From: Bacteroidia bacterium
GTDB lineage: Bacteria > Bacteroidota > Bacteroidia > J057
Direction: 5' to 3'
DNA length: 64,000 nucleotides
Assembly (NCBI GenBank): GCA_033391075.1
Contig: JAWPMV010000001.1
Location: 4,836,001-4,900,000, forward strand
The notes beneath the pieces are model-generated. The model ran no database searches. It was given only the letters and a program-made list of their open reading frames with translations, and was not told the DNA's origin. The first letter of the stretch is position 1, and every line of letters begins with the position of its first letter. Shown one piece after another: positions 8,290 to 18,523 of the stretch. The position numbers and the translations under genes are program-made.

Positions 8290-10497
8290 CTACAAAGTCT
8301 TCATGATCTCTTCCAGCCCTGCTGTATATTCATTCAGAATATCTGCCAGCAAATCAATCTGCTCCTGGGCCAATTCATAATTTCTTTGCTCAATGGCTTC
8401 ACGCACTCCCGGCAAAGTCTTTACACCATAACCTGTATAGAATCCCGGTGCATAAATATGATGGCGGAACCATGAACGACCCGGCAAACCTTTCTCACGA
8501 GTCAAAGCTCTCTCCATGCGAAACAGTTGATCATTTACCTTTTCAGTTATTGCTTTATTACTACTCCCTTTTATCAGGGCTTTATCAATTTCTGCTGATT
8601 TCATTTTTAGTTGGGAAACGGCATTTTGCAAGGGAGCAAAATTGAGGAAAGGCACTTCTGCTTTGGTTTCCGGCACCACCCAATTTTCACGAGGGTCCGC
8701 TGTCATTTTATACATCCCTTTTTCAATCAGCATATTTTCATGACGGGTATCCTTCCGCATTTTTTCTGTGCCTTTCATGATATCACTTAGGTAGCCATCG
8801 ATGGTTTTGGATAAAGCAGTAAATCGGAAAGGAAGAATATCTGCTTCTGAAAAACGAAGACTAGCCCTACCACATACTTCTGTCAAGGTTTGGAGATAGT
8901 GGAAACCCGGATTTTTGAATCGCTTGTAATGGTAATAGGTATCATAAATGGTGTGGTATTCTCCCCCCCCATTTTCTCCTCCAAAACCCAGATTCATGGC
9001 TGGTATACCCAAATGCTGAATAAAAGGCGTATAATCCGACCCTGATCCTAAAGCAGATAAGGGAAATTCTCCAAAATTTGTATTGCCTTGCACAGCTGCC
9101 AAAGCTTTTCTTCGATCATAAACCGACTGCTGAGTTTGCGGATCGATCACATCTCGTGTGATCTGATCAAACCAGCTCTGCAAGCTATGCGAACCACCCC
9201 CGAAGAGAAAACCTCTTCCGCTTCCATCGGTATTGATGTAGATAACTGCTTTTTGCTTCAGCTCCTCTGCATGATCTTCTACCCATTCCGTCGATCCCAA
9301 GAGTCCGGGTTCTTCAGCATCCCACCCACAATAGACCAGGGTGCGTTTGGGTCTCCAGCCCGTTTTCGCCAGTTCTCCTACCGCTCTTGCCTCCTCCATC
9401 AAGGCGATCATACCACTGATAGGATCATTCGCTCCATGTACCCAGGCATCATGATGATTCCCACGGATTACCCACTGATCGGGATAGGTACTTCCTTTCA
9501 TTTTGGCAATGACATTGTATGCAGGCTTAAGCTCCCAATTGAATTCGAGCTTCAGGCGAACCTTTGCTGGCCCAGGACCAATATGGTAAGTGATAGGCAA
9601 TCCACCTCGCCAATTCCCGGGAGCGACGGGTCCTTCCAGAGCTTCCAGCAAAGGTTGAGCATCTGAATAAGAAATCGGAAGAACAGGAATCTGTGTCAGG
9701 GTAGGTGCATCTTCCTTATCAATGCGTTTGGCATCTTTGGTAGCTCCATATCCGGGAGTAAGGGGATCACCGGGATAAAGCGGCATATCCAGTACGGAAC
9801 CTCTCTGCACCCCAAATTCGCTTTTATAGGCCCCCTTTGGATACACATCTCCCTGTACAAAACCATCATCTTTGGGATCGGAATAAATGATACATCCTAT
9901 CGCTCCTTTTTCAGCTGCGACTTTGGGTTTGATTCCCCGCCAGCTACCGTAATATTTGGCAATGACAATTTTCCCTTTCACATCTATCCCCCGCTTTTCC
10001 AGTTCTTCATAATCCGCGGGTACTCCATAGTTCACATATACCAGTTCGGCCGTAACATCTCCATCCACAGAAAAGCAATTATAAGAGGGCAGTATTTCTT
10101 TGGCCTGATCAGAAGAAGGATCCCCTTCTACCGGAGGTTCAGTGAGTCCGGCTTTGTAGGTTCCGGGAGAAAGTAACTCCAGCAATCTCACTTTGGGTGT
10201 AGGAAAGAGTACCTGATATTCTTCCAATTCTGCCTCAAAGCCCCAGCTTCGAAATTTGTCCACCATAAAATCTGCCACTTTTTTTCCATAAGGCGAACCT
10301 ACATGGTGAGGTCGGGCAGACATGTATTTCATCCACTCATCATAATTCTCAATATTGATGTTAGCATCAAAGTCCTTTTCCAGTTGTTTTTGGCTTTTGG
10401 CATTCTCTGCGGTGAAGCCTATGAGATTTTGTGCAGAAAGTTGAGAAAAGAGGAATCCACTCAGGAGAAAGATTCCCAGTAGCGTAGTTTTATGCAT
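8290..10497 (-). CDS. M28-family peptidase with PA and transferrin-receptor-like dimerisation domains
   Basis: 735 residues with a Sec signal (MHKTTLLGIF, cleavage after SAQ). Domain order matches glutamate carboxypeptidase II/transferrin-receptor-like enzymes: a PA domain inserted early (about 110-320, including GKIVIAKYYGSWRG), an M28 zinc-peptidase core, and a C-terminal helical dimerisation domain (about 600-735). The dizinc ligands and catalytic pair are visible in order: HHDAW, GANDP, WDAEEPG, NTDGS and EYHTIYD. It probably trims peptides outside the inner membrane. It stands alone on the minus strand and is divergent from the BCCT transporter gene. Confidence 0.92.
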   Translation of the reverse strand: MHKTTLLGIFLLSGFLFSQLSAQNLIGFTAENAKSQKQLEKDFDANINIENYDEWMKYMSARPHHVGSPYGKKVADFMVDKFRSWGFEAELEEYQVLFPTPKVRLLELLSPGTYKAGLTEPPVEGDPSSDQAKEILPSYNCFSVDGDVTAELVYVNYGVPADYEELEKRGIDVKGKIVIAKYYGSWRGIKPKVAAEKGAIGCIIYSDPKDDGFVQGDVYPKGAYKSEFGVQRGSVLDMPLYPGDPLTPGYGATKDAKRIDKEDAPTLTQIPVLPISYSDAQPLLEALEGPVAPGNWRGGLPITYHIGPGPAKVRLKLEFNWELKPAYNVIAKMKGSTYPDQWVIRGNHHDAWVHGANDPISGMIALMEEARAVGELAKTGWRPKRTLVYCGWDAEEPGLLGSTEWVEDHAEELKQKAVIYINTDGSGRGFLFGGGSHSLQSWFDQITRDVIDPQTQQSVYDRRKALAAVQGNTNFGEFPLSALGSGSDYTPFIQHLGIPAMNLGFGGENGGGEYHTIYDTYYHYKRFKNPGFHYLQTLTEVCGRASLRFSEADILPFRFTALSKTIDGYLSDIMKGTEKMRKDTRHENMLIEKGMYKMTADPRENWVVPETKAEVPFLNFAPLQNAVSQLKMKSAEIDKALIKGSSNKAITEKVNDQLFRMERALTREKGLPGRSWFRHHIYAPGFYTGYGVKTLPGVREAIEQRNYELAQEQIDLLADILNEYTAGLEEIMKTL

Positions 10498-10554
10498 TGT
10501 TCGGATTTTTGATTAGGTTAATTTCTATCTGAATATAATCAATCGTTGAGATTC

Positions 10555-12054
10555 ATGTGGAAAAGCTCGGACATAGATCCGAAAATATTTTATCCCTCTA
10601 TACTACTACTCTTTCTGGTTTCTATTCCCTTGTTGATCTGGCCTGAGCAAAGTTTTGTATACCTGGATTCGCTAAAAGTCTGGATCGAGAATTACTTCGG
10701 CCTAGGCTATATCTGGCTGGCCATAGCGGTTTTAATCTTTGTGGCCTATCTGTCTTATGGAGAAAAGGGAAAACTCAGATTAGGGAAAATGAAACCTCGT
10801 TATTCTGATTACAGTTGGGCATCTATGCTCTTTTGTGCGGGAGTAGCTACGGGTATTCTTTATTGGGGGATTATCGAATGGGCCTATTACTATGACTTAC
10901 CTCCTTTGGGGGTGGAAGCCAGGTCTACAAAAGCTATTGAATGGGCGGCAACTTATGGCATGTTTCATTGGGGAGTTTTGGGCTGGGCATTTTATGCATT
11001 GCCGGGAGTCGCGATTGGCTATTTCTATTATGTTCGAAAGATTCCTCGCTTGAGGATGAGTACCGCTTGCGCTGAGGTATTGGGAGATAAAAGAGAAGGC
11101 TGGCTGGGAAAAAGCATGGATACCTTTTTTATGATAGGGCTTTTGGGGGCTTCCGGGACTTCTCTCGGGCTGGGAACGCCTATGGTCGCTTCAGGTTTGG
11201 CAGAAATCCTGGGCATGGAGGAAAGTTTCTTTTTTCAGGTCATTGTTATCTGTTTTTGCACCCTCATTTTTGCTACTTCAGTATCTCTGGGTTTGGATAA
11301 AGGGATCAAAAGATTGAGCAATTTCAATACAGCTTTTGCCTTCATCTTCCTCACCTTCATTCTCATTGCTGGTCCTGGTGCTTTTATTCTGAAAATGACG
11401 ACCAATAGTGTCGGGCTCATGCTCCAAAATTTCATCCGTATGAGTACCTGGACCGAGCCCCTGGCAAATACAAGATTTGTGGAAGATTGGTCAATATTCT
11501 ATTGGGCCTGGTGGACAGCAGTCGGGCCTTTTATGGGGATTTTTATAGCCCGTATATCTGAAGGGAGAAGTATTCGGCAGATTATAGGAGGGACGATTCT
11601 CTTCGGTAGTCTGGGCTCTATCCTCTTTTTCGGGATTTTGGGGAATTATTCCTTGCATCAGGAATTGTCGGGGGGTGTTTCTTTGACGGAATACATAGCA
11701 GCTGGTCAGGCACCCCAGGGAATTATAGCCATTATTCAATCCCTCCCTTTTGGTAAATTTGTTTTGGTCTTGTTTTGCTTTATGGCTGTCGTTTTCATGG
11801 CGACCTCTTTTGATTCGACCTCCTATATCCTGGCCAGCAATTCCAGTCCTGATTTGAGCGAAAATGAGGAACCAGCCCGCTGGCATAGACTCTTTTGGGC
11901 AATTGCCCTGGTTTTGCTTCCCATAGCCCTGATGTGGGTAGGAGGATTGGATGCCCTGAAAACCATCGTTCTGATTTCGGCTTTGCCTTTGGTTCTTGTC
12001 TATGTCCTGATGATGATTTCTTTGCTTCGTGCGCTGAAAAAGTCGGAGCCTTAA
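10555..12054 (+). CDS. BCCT-family transporter (betaine/choline/carnitine type)
   Basis: 499 residues and about 12 membrane spans, starting at the ATG at 10555; a TTG nine bases upstream is also open. The family signature is present: SWASMLFCAGVATGILYWGIIEWAYYY early, then FYWAWWTAVGPFMGIFIARISEGRSIRQ. BCCT carriers move quaternary ammonium compounds such as glycine betaine, usually with Na+ or H+. The exact substrate cannot be told by eye. Its stop overlaps the stop of the convergent sulfatase gene within a shared TTAA at 12051-12054, leaving no room for a terminator. Confidence 0.92.
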   Translation: MWKSSDIDPKIFYPSILLLFLVSIPLLIWPEQSFVYLDSLKVWIENYFGLGYIWLAIAVLIFVAYLSYGEKGKLRLGKMKPRYSDYSWASMLFCAGVATGILYWGIIEWAYYYDLPPLGVEARSTKAIEWAATYGMFHWGVLGWAFYALPGVAIGYFYYVRKIPRLRMSTACAEVLGDKREGWLGKSMDTFFMIGLLGASGTSLGLGTPMVASGLAEILGMEESFFFQVIVICFCTLIFATSVSLGLDKGIKRLSNFNTAFAFIFLTFILIAGPGAFILKMTTNSVGLMLQNFIRMSTWTEPLANTRFVEDWSIFYWAWWTAVGPFMGIFIARISEGRSIRQIIGGTILFGSLGSILFFGILGNYSLHQELSGGVSLTEYIAAGQAPQGIIAIIQSLPFGKFVLVLFCFMAVVFMATSFDSTSYILASNSSPDLSENEEPARWHRLFWAIALVLLPIALMWVGGLDALKTIVLISALPLVLVYVLMMISLLRALKKSEP

Positions 12055-13460
12055 TTTCGATAAGGAACCGTTTCCCATTCATTCAATTCCGGGTATCCAT
12101 ATTGTTTCACATAGCTAAGACCAGGGAGAAATTCATCTCTGTACGCTTTTAGTTTTTGGCTGAGCAAATCATCCAATTTATCGACCAGCTCCTGATGCTC
12201 ACTTTCGCCTACCAAATTGTGAAGCTGATAGGGATCTTCATGATTGTCAAATAACAACCAGGGGCCTTCCAAATCACGGGCAAACGTATATCTTAGGGTT
12301 CTCAATCCTCGATACTCCCTTCCTCCGTATTTTTGTCGGTTCCATTGGCCGAAAGGTTGTATGCAACTAATGACCGTAGCCGTATCAATCGGCCCTTCGC
12401 CACCTTTCATCAAATCCCCATAGTTATAGCCCTCCACGAAGTCCGGCACATCAACTCCAGCCAGGCCCAAAAGGCTAGGCATAATATCCTCCGAATTGAA
12501 CAATGCTTTATACTCCCCTACTTCTATTCCGGGTCCAGCAATCAACATTGGAACTCGTATAGATTCCTCATAGGCTTGTTGTTTTTTATAGGCATCCTGA
12601 GAACCAATCAGATCTCCATGATCTGAAGTAAAAAGTACATAGGTATCTTTATCCAGTCCGTTTTCTTTGAGGGTTTGCAGAATCTCCTGAAGCATATCAT
12701 CGATGGCCGTACAATGGGCATAATATCCAGCAAGGTCTTTGCGCGCCTTTCCCTGGCGAGATTCCGGGACATTGGGACGTAGGATGATTTCTGCTGAATC
12801 ATACAAAGCTCTGTAGGACTCTGGAGCAGTATGATAAGGCGCATGCGGAGTTCCCCAGGAAAGCATCAGAAAGAAGGGGACTTCTGAATGAGCCTGGTCT
12901 TTTAAAAATGCTTGAGCATCCTTTGTTTGGGAAAAAGTGTCGTAACCTTCCCAAAATTTCTTTTCAGGATCATCTCCCTCATAGTAGGCCGATTTATTAT
13001 AGTTGTGGGTGCATTCCAATGCCTTCCAGTACTGGAATCCTTGTCGTCGGGCTCCAGGTGGGATAAAATCACTTCTACCCATTCCATCCAGATGCCATTT
13101 GCCGATGTATCCGGTTTTGTATCCTTCCTTTGCCAATACTTCAGCCAGGCTTACAGCATTGGTATCGAGTTGCACATCATTCATAAAAATGCCATTGGTG
13201 AGGGAGCGCTGACCCGTGAGGAGAGATGCCCGATGAGGCGTACAAACCGGCATACCAGAAACGGCCAGGGGGAAATTTGCACTCCGAGCAGCAAAAGCAT
13301 CAAAATTGGGGGTTTTGACATTGGGATCACCCGCATAGCCAAAAGCCTGTGCCCTCCATTGATCTGCATGAAGAATCAGAATATTGGGCGCTTTCTTTTG
13401 GGGAGCTTGCTGGCATGCAAACATTCCCAGAATTAGGAAAAGGAAAGACAGCTTTTTCAT
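12051..13460 (-). CDS. Sulfatase (formylglycine type), lipoprotein
   Basis: 469 residues from the ATG at 13460; the open frame extends further but the signal peptide starts here. The lipobox is GMFAC (Cys16). The alkaline-phosphatase-like fold begins PNILILHADQWRAQ, with the metal-binding Asp. The C-x-P-x-R motif is CTPHR at 73-77, whose Cys73 would be converted to formylglycine by a maturase not found in this window. Also present are GKWHLDGMG, TSDHGDLIGS and a C-terminal NHEDPYQLHNL segment. It should hydrolyse sulfate esters, plausibly of algal polysaccharides or glycans. A hairpin-bearing spacer separates it from the lactate permease gene upstream. Confidence 0.9.
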   Translation of the reverse strand: MKKLSFLFLILGMFACQQAPQKKAPNILILHADQWRAQAFGYAGDPNVKTPNFDAFAARSANFPLAVSGMPVCTPHRASLLTGQRSLTNGIFMNDVQLDTNAVSLAEVLAKEGYKTGYIGKWHLDGMGRSDFIPPGARRQGFQYWKALECTHNYNKSAYYEGDDPEKKFWEGYDTFSQTKDAQAFLKDQAHSEVPFFLMLSWGTPHAPYHTAPESYRALYDSAEIILRPNVPESRQGKARKDLAGYYAHCTAIDDMLQEILQTLKENGLDKDTYVLFTSDHGDLIGSQDAYKKQQAYEESIRVPMLIAGPGIEVGEYKALFNSEDIMPSLLGLAGVDVPDFVEGYNYGDLMKGGEGPIDTATVISCIQPFGQWNRQKYGGREYRGLRTLRYTFARDLEGPWLLFDNHEDPYQLHNLVGESEHQELVDKLDDLLSQKLKAYRDEFLPGLSYVKQYGYPELNEWETVPYRN

Positions 13461-13634
13461 AGTGTATAATTGAGCGGACCATTTTCTTAAGCAAAAACAA
13501 AGGTCATTTCGAGCCTTGGATGCGAGCTGGATGCTGCGCCGTGAAAGCTTGTATTGAGCCAAGCATAAGTACAAGGTCTCTCAGTACTGCAAGCCATACA
13601 CTAGCCAAACTTCGAGATGACGGGGAGATTGAAC

Positions 13635-15305
13635 TCAGCTGAATTGAAGGAAAACCAATCCCATCAAGCCAACAAAGAGCACATAGTAGAGCGTAGGAAT
13701 GATGGTTTTGCGCAGAATATTCCCTTCCTGCCCCAGCAGACCCACAGTTGCAGAAGCCGCTACCACATTGTGTATGGCAATCATATTTCCCGCAGCCGCT
13801 CCTACTGCTTGCATCGCAACAATAATATTACTTGGCATAGCCAGCCTTTCGGCTACCCCAAACTGAAACAAACTAAACATGAGATTACTGACGGTATTAC
13901 TTCCCGCTATAAAAGCTCCCAAGGCACCAATTGAAGGAGCAAATAGGGGATAAATAGCCCCTACACTAGCCGCAACCCATTCTGCCATTGCTATCGGCAT
14001 GGCGGGTAGCTCTGAAGCATTGAGGCCGGAGTTTATATAAATCCGAACCATAGGCACGGTAAATACAAGGACAAATCCTGCTCCCAGCAACATCTTTGCA
14101 CTTTCGCCCAAAGCCTTCTTGAAATCCTCTGCAGACATCTTATGCAGGTAATAGGTAATAATACAGACGACCACCAAAATGGCCCCTGGCAGGTAAAGCG
14201 GAGCCGTAGCAGCATTTATTCCTGTTCCCAATATGCCTTCCCAGCTAATTTTGAGATTGGAGAGGAAAGCTTTGATCGGCAATTGCGAAAGCCGAGTTAA
14301 AACCAGCAATAGACCTACCAGCACATAGGGAATCCAGGCCTGGAGCAAAGTCGGATCCTTTCCCTGATTTTCATTTCCCAAACTGATGTCAATTTTTCCA
14401 AACCAATCCCCAGCCCAATCCTGTTTGGGAGGAAAATCCCAACTTTCTTTCGGCAATAAAAATCCTCGTCTGGCTGCGAAGGTTACAATCAATAAGCCAA
14501 TAGGTGCGCCAAGTAAGGAGGGGAATTCGGGTCCCAGGAAGAGCCCATTTAGCAAATAAGGAATGGTGAAAGCCAAGCCTCCGAACAGGGCAAAAGGAAA
14601 AATCTGTAGGCCTTCTTTCCAGGATTTATTGGCCCCGAAAAAACGGGTCATAACTGATACCATAAATAATGGCATCAGCGTTCCGGCTATGGCGTGGAAG
14701 ATGGCAATATTTCCAGTTATGAGTTGGAGATATTCGGGGAAAGAAGAACCGGCTGCTACTAAATCAGCTTCCAGGCCTTCACTAAACAAACCTCCTCTCA
14801 ATCCAACCAATACCGGAGTTCCAACAGCTCCAAATGTTACAGCTGTACTTTGAACCATCATACCCATTACTACAGCAGCTAAAGCGGGAAAGCCTAAAGC
14901 GACCATTAAAGGAGCTACGATAGCCGCAGGTGTTCCAAATCCGGCGGCCCCTTCAATAAAGGAACCAAATAGCCAGGCGATGATTACGACTTGTACCCTT
15001 CTATCCGGACTGATGTCAGTAAATCCCTGTCGGATCACGCGTACAGCTCCCGAGTATTTGAGCACATTGAGCAGAAGGATAGCTCCAAAGATGATGAAGA
15101 GAATGTCGAAAGTGATGAAAAGTCCCTGTATGGTCGAGGCAGCTATATCTGTAAAGGAAAGTTCCCAGCCGAAAAAGGCAATGATTGCAGTCAGAACAAA
15201 GGCCAGGGGCATAACGGTTTTGGCAGGCATGCGAAATCCAACCAATAAGATGGCTGCAGCCAAAATGGGAAGTACGGCCAATAAGGCCAGCAAGGAGAGG
15301 CTCAT
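13635..15305 (-). CDS. lctP: L-lactate permease (LctP family)
   Basis: 556 residues, the normal size for LctP/GlcA permeases, with about 12-14 membrane spans. Landmarks are [52 protein letters not shown], and the late [24 protein letters not shown] segment. Family members import L- or D-lactate or glycolate with protons. No lactate dehydrogenase or regulator is nearby, so substrate range is assigned only from the family. The start is the ATG at 15305. The 230-bp spacer to the divergent GT39 gene holds a partial GTCATCCCGA-type palindrome. Confidence 0.92.
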   Translation of the reverse strand: MSLSLLALLAVLPILAAAILLVGFRMPAKTVMPLAFVLTAIIAFFGWELSFTDIAASTIQGLFITFDILFIIFGAILLLNVLKYSGAVRVIRQGFTDISPDRRVQVVIIAWLFGSFIEGAAGFGTPAAIVAPLMVALGFPALAAVVMGMMVQSTAVTFGAVGTPVLVGLRGGLFSEGLEADLVAAGSSFPEYLQLITGNIAIFHAIAGTLMPLFMVSVMTRFFGANKSWKEGLQIFPFALFGGLAFTIPYLLNGLFLGPEFPSLLGAPIGLLIVTFAARRGFLLPKESWDFPPKQDWAGDWFGKIDISLGNENQGKDPTLLQAWIPYVLVGLLLVLTRLSQLPIKAFLSNLKISWEGILGTGINAATAPLYLPGAILVVVCIITYYLHKMSAEDFKKALGESAKMLLGAGFVLVFTVPMVRIYINSGLNASELPAMPIAMAEWVAASVGAIYPLFAPSIGALGAFIAGSNTVSNLMFSLFQFGVAERLAMPSNIIVAMQAVGAAAGNMIAIHNVVAASATVGLLGQEGNILRKTIIPTLYYVLFVGLMGLVFLQFS

Positions 15306-15498
15306 GAGTAGTAGTTTGAATAAGAAGCTTGTGCTTCTTTTTTAAGGTATTGGAAAAATGGGAGATTTAAAAGTGATGCGATTCCCATCCCGAGCCAGGA
15401 TAGAGGTCTGCCTGCTGAACTGAAGGATCTTCTAGCTTAGCCGAATCCAAATCGAGATGACAAACCTTTTATATTATCTCATCTATTTTCCCTCCTCT

Positions 15499-15531
15499 TT
15501 GAAAAAAACACCTGAGCATTCCTATCTTTGC
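15499..15531 (+). promoter_or_regulatory. Bacteroidota-type promoter for the GT39 gene
   Basis: TTTG at 15499-15502 and TATCTTTG at 15524-15531 fit the -33 and -7 boxes (TTTG and TAnnTTTG) with 21 nt between them. The ATG at 15536 begins only 4 nt after the -7 box, so transcription would start at or beside the start codon and the message may be leaderless. Confidence 0.6.
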
Positions 15532-15535
15532 AGCT

Positions 15536-17209
15536 ATGTTAAAACAGAAGATCGATAGAGGAGAAGCATTGTTCTTTGCAGGCATAGCAGCTGTGGCCTT
15601 TATCCTCTTTTTGGGGGCACCTCCCCTTTTTGATTGGGATGAGATCAATTTTGCTGAGTCGGCCCGTGAAATGATCGTTACCGGCGATTACTTTCAGGTG
15701 CAGATCAATTATCAGCCCTTTTGGGAAAAGCCGCCTTTATTCTTCTGGCTGCAAGTACTTTCCATGAAGCTTTTTGGCATCAATGAATTTGCTGCACGTT
15801 TCCCCAATGCGCTTATAGGAATCATTACCATTGTCGCACTTTATTATCATGGAACCAAACTCAAAGATCGACTATTTGGTAAGCTCCTGACCGGCTTTTA
15901 TCTGGCCACTCTTCTACCAGTAGCGTATTTCAAATCGGGAATCATCGATCCCACCTTCAATTTTCTGATCTTTTTGGGACTGATACAGATCTTCTATTTT
16001 GAACAAATCAGAAAAAGCGATCCCGATAATGAAGACAATAAACAAAGACCCTGGGGAGCAGGATTCTGGATTGGATTGGCGACTTTGACAAAAGGGCCAG
16101 TTGCACTGCTGGTTGCAGGGCTCGCTTATGGCGTATACAAAGCCATTTTCGATAAGTTTCGCATTCCGCTAATGGCGAGTCTCAAATTTTTTGCAGCCTG
16201 GTTGATTCTGGTTTTAGGTTGGTATGGATTGGAAACCTTTGTTCACGGCCCCAACTTTATAACCGAATTCATTGAATATCAAATCGAGCTTTTTAGTCAG
16301 GACGTAGCGGGCCATGCACAGCCATTCTATTACCATTTCCTCGTCTTTTGTTTGGGTTGCTTCCCTATGTCAGCTTTTGCTTTCAGGGGTATGTTTATCA
16401 AACAGCAAACAGAATCAGACAAAGACCTTTGGGCCTTTATGTTGGTCTGGTTCTGGGTGGTCATGGTTCTCTTCTCAGTCGTTACTACCAAGATCGTTCA
16501 CTATTCTTCCCTTCTTTATTTCCCTGGATCCTTTCTGGCAGCTTTTTGTTTGCTAAGCTTTATCAAGGGGGAACAAAAACCCAAATGGGATACCTATCTT
16601 CTCTTAGGGATAGGAATAATTATTTGGGGCTTGATCCCAAGTATGATCAATTGGATCGAACGGAATCTGGACGCATGGGCAGCTGATGCAGACGAATTTA
16701 CGGCAGCGCTGATGCGAGCAGACGTCTCCTGGACCGGTTGGGAATGGATGATAGGAGCCTTCTTCCTATTGGGATCCTTATTCGGGATAAGTCTCTTAAT
16801 CCGTCAAAAATATATGCCTTTCCTGTGGACACAGGTTTTGGTCAGCCTCTTATTTATCAATCTCTTTTATAAAGTTGTAGTGCCCAAAATAAGCCTTTAT
16901 TCACAGGGAGCCCCTCAGGAATTTTTTGAAGAGCGTGCGGGTGAGGATGCCTATTATATTACAGCTGGATATAAAAGCTATTTACCCTATTTTTATGGAG
17001 AGGTAAAACCGATCAGTAGAGAAGAGGCCCATGAGAAAGAATGGTTGATCAGTGGACCGGTCGATAAAACCGTCTATTTATCTGTCAAAAAGTCGCGCAT
17101 TAACGATGCCTTCCATGAGAGATTCCGTAATTTCGAACTCCTGTATAGCAAGGGCGGCTTTTCTTTTTACCGGAGAAAGCCCAGTACTCCTTTACGAGCA
17201 GGAAAATAA
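15536..17209 (+). CDS. Glycosyltransferase family 39 (ArnT/PMT-like), membrane
   Basis: 557 residues and many membrane spans. The periplasmic DE motif of GT-C enzymes is seen in PLFDWDEINFAESAREM, followed by PFWEKPPLFFWLQ, a strongly conserved feature of the PMT/ArnT group. Such enzymes move a sugar from a polyprenyl-phosphate donor onto lipid A, protein or glycan outside the inner membrane. The acceptor is unknown. The following flippase-like gene, 88 nt downstream on the same strand, may be part of the same envelope function. Confidence 0.87.
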   Translation: MLKQKIDRGEALFFAGIAAVAFILFLGAPPLFDWDEINFAESAREMIVTGDYFQVQINYQPFWEKPPLFFWLQVLSMKLFGINEFAARFPNALIGIITIVALYYHGTKLKDRLFGKLLTGFYLATLLPVAYFKSGIIDPTFNFLIFLGLIQIFYFEQIRKSDPDNEDNKQRPWGAGFWIGLATLTKGPVALLVAGLAYGVYKAIFDKFRIPLMASLKFFAAWLILVLGWYGLETFVHGPNFITEFIEYQIELFSQDVAGHAQPFYYHFLVFCLGCFPMSAFAFRGMFIKQQTESDKDLWAFMLVWFWVVMVLFSVVTTKIVHYSSLLYFPGSFLAAFCLLSFIKGEQKPKWDTYLLLGIGIIIWGLIPSMINWIERNLDAWAADADEFTAALMRADVSWTGWEWMIGAFFLLGSLFGISLLIRQKYMPFLWTQVLVSLLFINLFYKVVVPKISLYSQGAPQEFFEERAGEDAYYITAGYKSYLPYFYGEVKPISREEAHEKEWLISGPVDKTVYLSVKKSRINDAFHERFRNFELLYSKGGFSFYRRKPSTPLRAGK

Positions 17210-17297
17210 TTCCTACGTAGAAAAATATTGCGGATGAATTAATATTTTTACAATAGTTGCGACCCATATGAAATAAGGGTCTATCCAATAATAATAC

Positions 17298-18380
17298 ATG
17301 AGTTCCTCCCCAGACACAAGTCCTTCCAATGAACGCGACGAAGTCCTCCAGCGATTTCAGATGAGGCGTATCATTTGGCCTGTTCTCATTGGTGTCCTTG
17401 TTCTGATTTATACGATATACCGAATATCTAAAGAAGAAGTCAGTATTTCGGATCTGATGGCTCATACCACAGCCGGAAATGTTGCCGTTTGGATGCTGGC
17501 AGGTTTTGCCTGTATGGTGATGCGAGATTTGGGCTATATCATTCGGCTCTACCTGCTCTGTGATGGAAAGCTGACTTTTCGGGCAGCAATAGAAGTTACC
17601 CTGCTTTGGGAGTTTGTATCCGCACTTTCGCCCTCAGTAGTTGGAGGATCTCCCGTTGCTATATGGATGTTGATGAAAGAAAAAATATCTGTAGGTCGTG
17701 GCACGGCAATCATTTTCATCACCATTTTCCTTGACGAGATTTTCTATTTACTCATGCTCCCTACCGTTCTGTTAAGTGTAGGTTCTGAAGTGGTTTTCAG
17801 GCCTGTCATAGAAGGGAGTGGTGCTATAGGGACCGGTTTCTATACCAGTTTTTGGATCGCTTACGTAGTCATATTCCTCTATACCGTATTTCTCGCCTTC
17901 GCTATTTTCATTCGTCCACAAGGAACCAAAAAGGTTTTCAAAAAACTCTTTAAGACCAAACTCTTGAAAAGATGGGAAGAGAAAGGGAATAAGATGGCCG
18001 ATGATTTGGAGGTGGCTTCCAGGGAATTCAGGCATAAAGGGATCGTATATTGGCTGAAAGCGAGTGCAGCGACCATTATGTCCTGGACGGGAAGATATCT
18101 CGTCCTCAATTGTGTCCTGTCAGCCTTTACCAATCTAAGTCTTTATGAGCATACAGTAGCTTTCGCCCGACAAGCCATCATGTTTGTCCTTATGCTGGTT
18201 TCCCCTACTCCCGGGAGTGCTGGCATAGCAGAAACAGCCTTTGAAGTACTCTTCTCAGAGTTCACCCCTGTCGGACTGGCACTTGCCTTGGCGATCGTCT
18301 GGCGCTTTATCACCTATTATCCCTATGTCTTTATCGGGATCCCCTTGTTACCTCGTTGGGTTTCCAGAGTCTTCAAATAA
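17298..18380 (+). CDS. Lysylphosphatidylglycerol synthase transmembrane (flippase-like) domain protein
   Basis: 360 residues with about eight membrane helices. It matches the MprF flippase-like/UPF0104 family: LLWEFVSALSPSVVGGSPVAIWML and the C-terminal LMLVSPTPGSAGIAETAFE segment are the two conserved blocks. The aminoacyl-transferase domain of full MprF is absent, so this is the stand-alone membrane form, thought to move lipids or lipid-linked substrates. The gene follows GT39 on the same strand. Confidence 0.87.
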   Translation: MSSSPDTSPSNERDEVLQRFQMRRIIWPVLIGVLVLIYTIYRISKEEVSISDLMAHTTAGNVAVWMLAGFACMVMRDLGYIIRLYLLCDGKLTFRAAIEVTLLWEFVSALSPSVVGGSPVAIWMLMKEKISVGRGTAIIFITIFLDEIFYLLMLPTVLLSVGSEVVFRPVIEGSGAIGTGFYTSFWIAYVVIFLYTVFLAFAIFIRPQGTKKVFKKLFKTKLLKRWEEKGNKMADDLEVASREFRHKGIVYWLKASAATIMSWTGRYLVLNCVLSAFTNLSLYEHTVAFARQAIMFVLMLVSPTPGSAGIAETAFEVLFSEFTPVGLALALAIVWRFITYYPYVFIGIPLLPRWVSRVFK

Positions 18381-18481
18381 AACGTATGGAAGTATTGGTC
18401 TATTGAGCCTGGAGCTTTGTTAGCTGGACGACGGATTATATGCATAGTAAAAAGTCATTTTTAAAAACCTCGATCGGCACG

Positions 18482-18489
18482 TAAATTTG
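18482..18489 (+). promoter_or_regulatory. Candidate -7 box for the carboxyltransferase gene
   Basis: TAAATTTG matches the Bacteroidota -7 consensus TAnnTTTG. The ATG lies 34 nt downstream, a normal leader length. A clear -33 TTTG is not seen, so this is only a moderate call. Confidence 0.45.
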
Positions 18490-18523
18490 CGAGCCACTTA
18501 CAAACAAAACACAAGTAAATATT

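Noticed and set aside
8239-8475. 78-codon plus-strand frame
   Set aside because: It spans the intergenic palindrome and the antisense of the M28 peptidase C-terminus.
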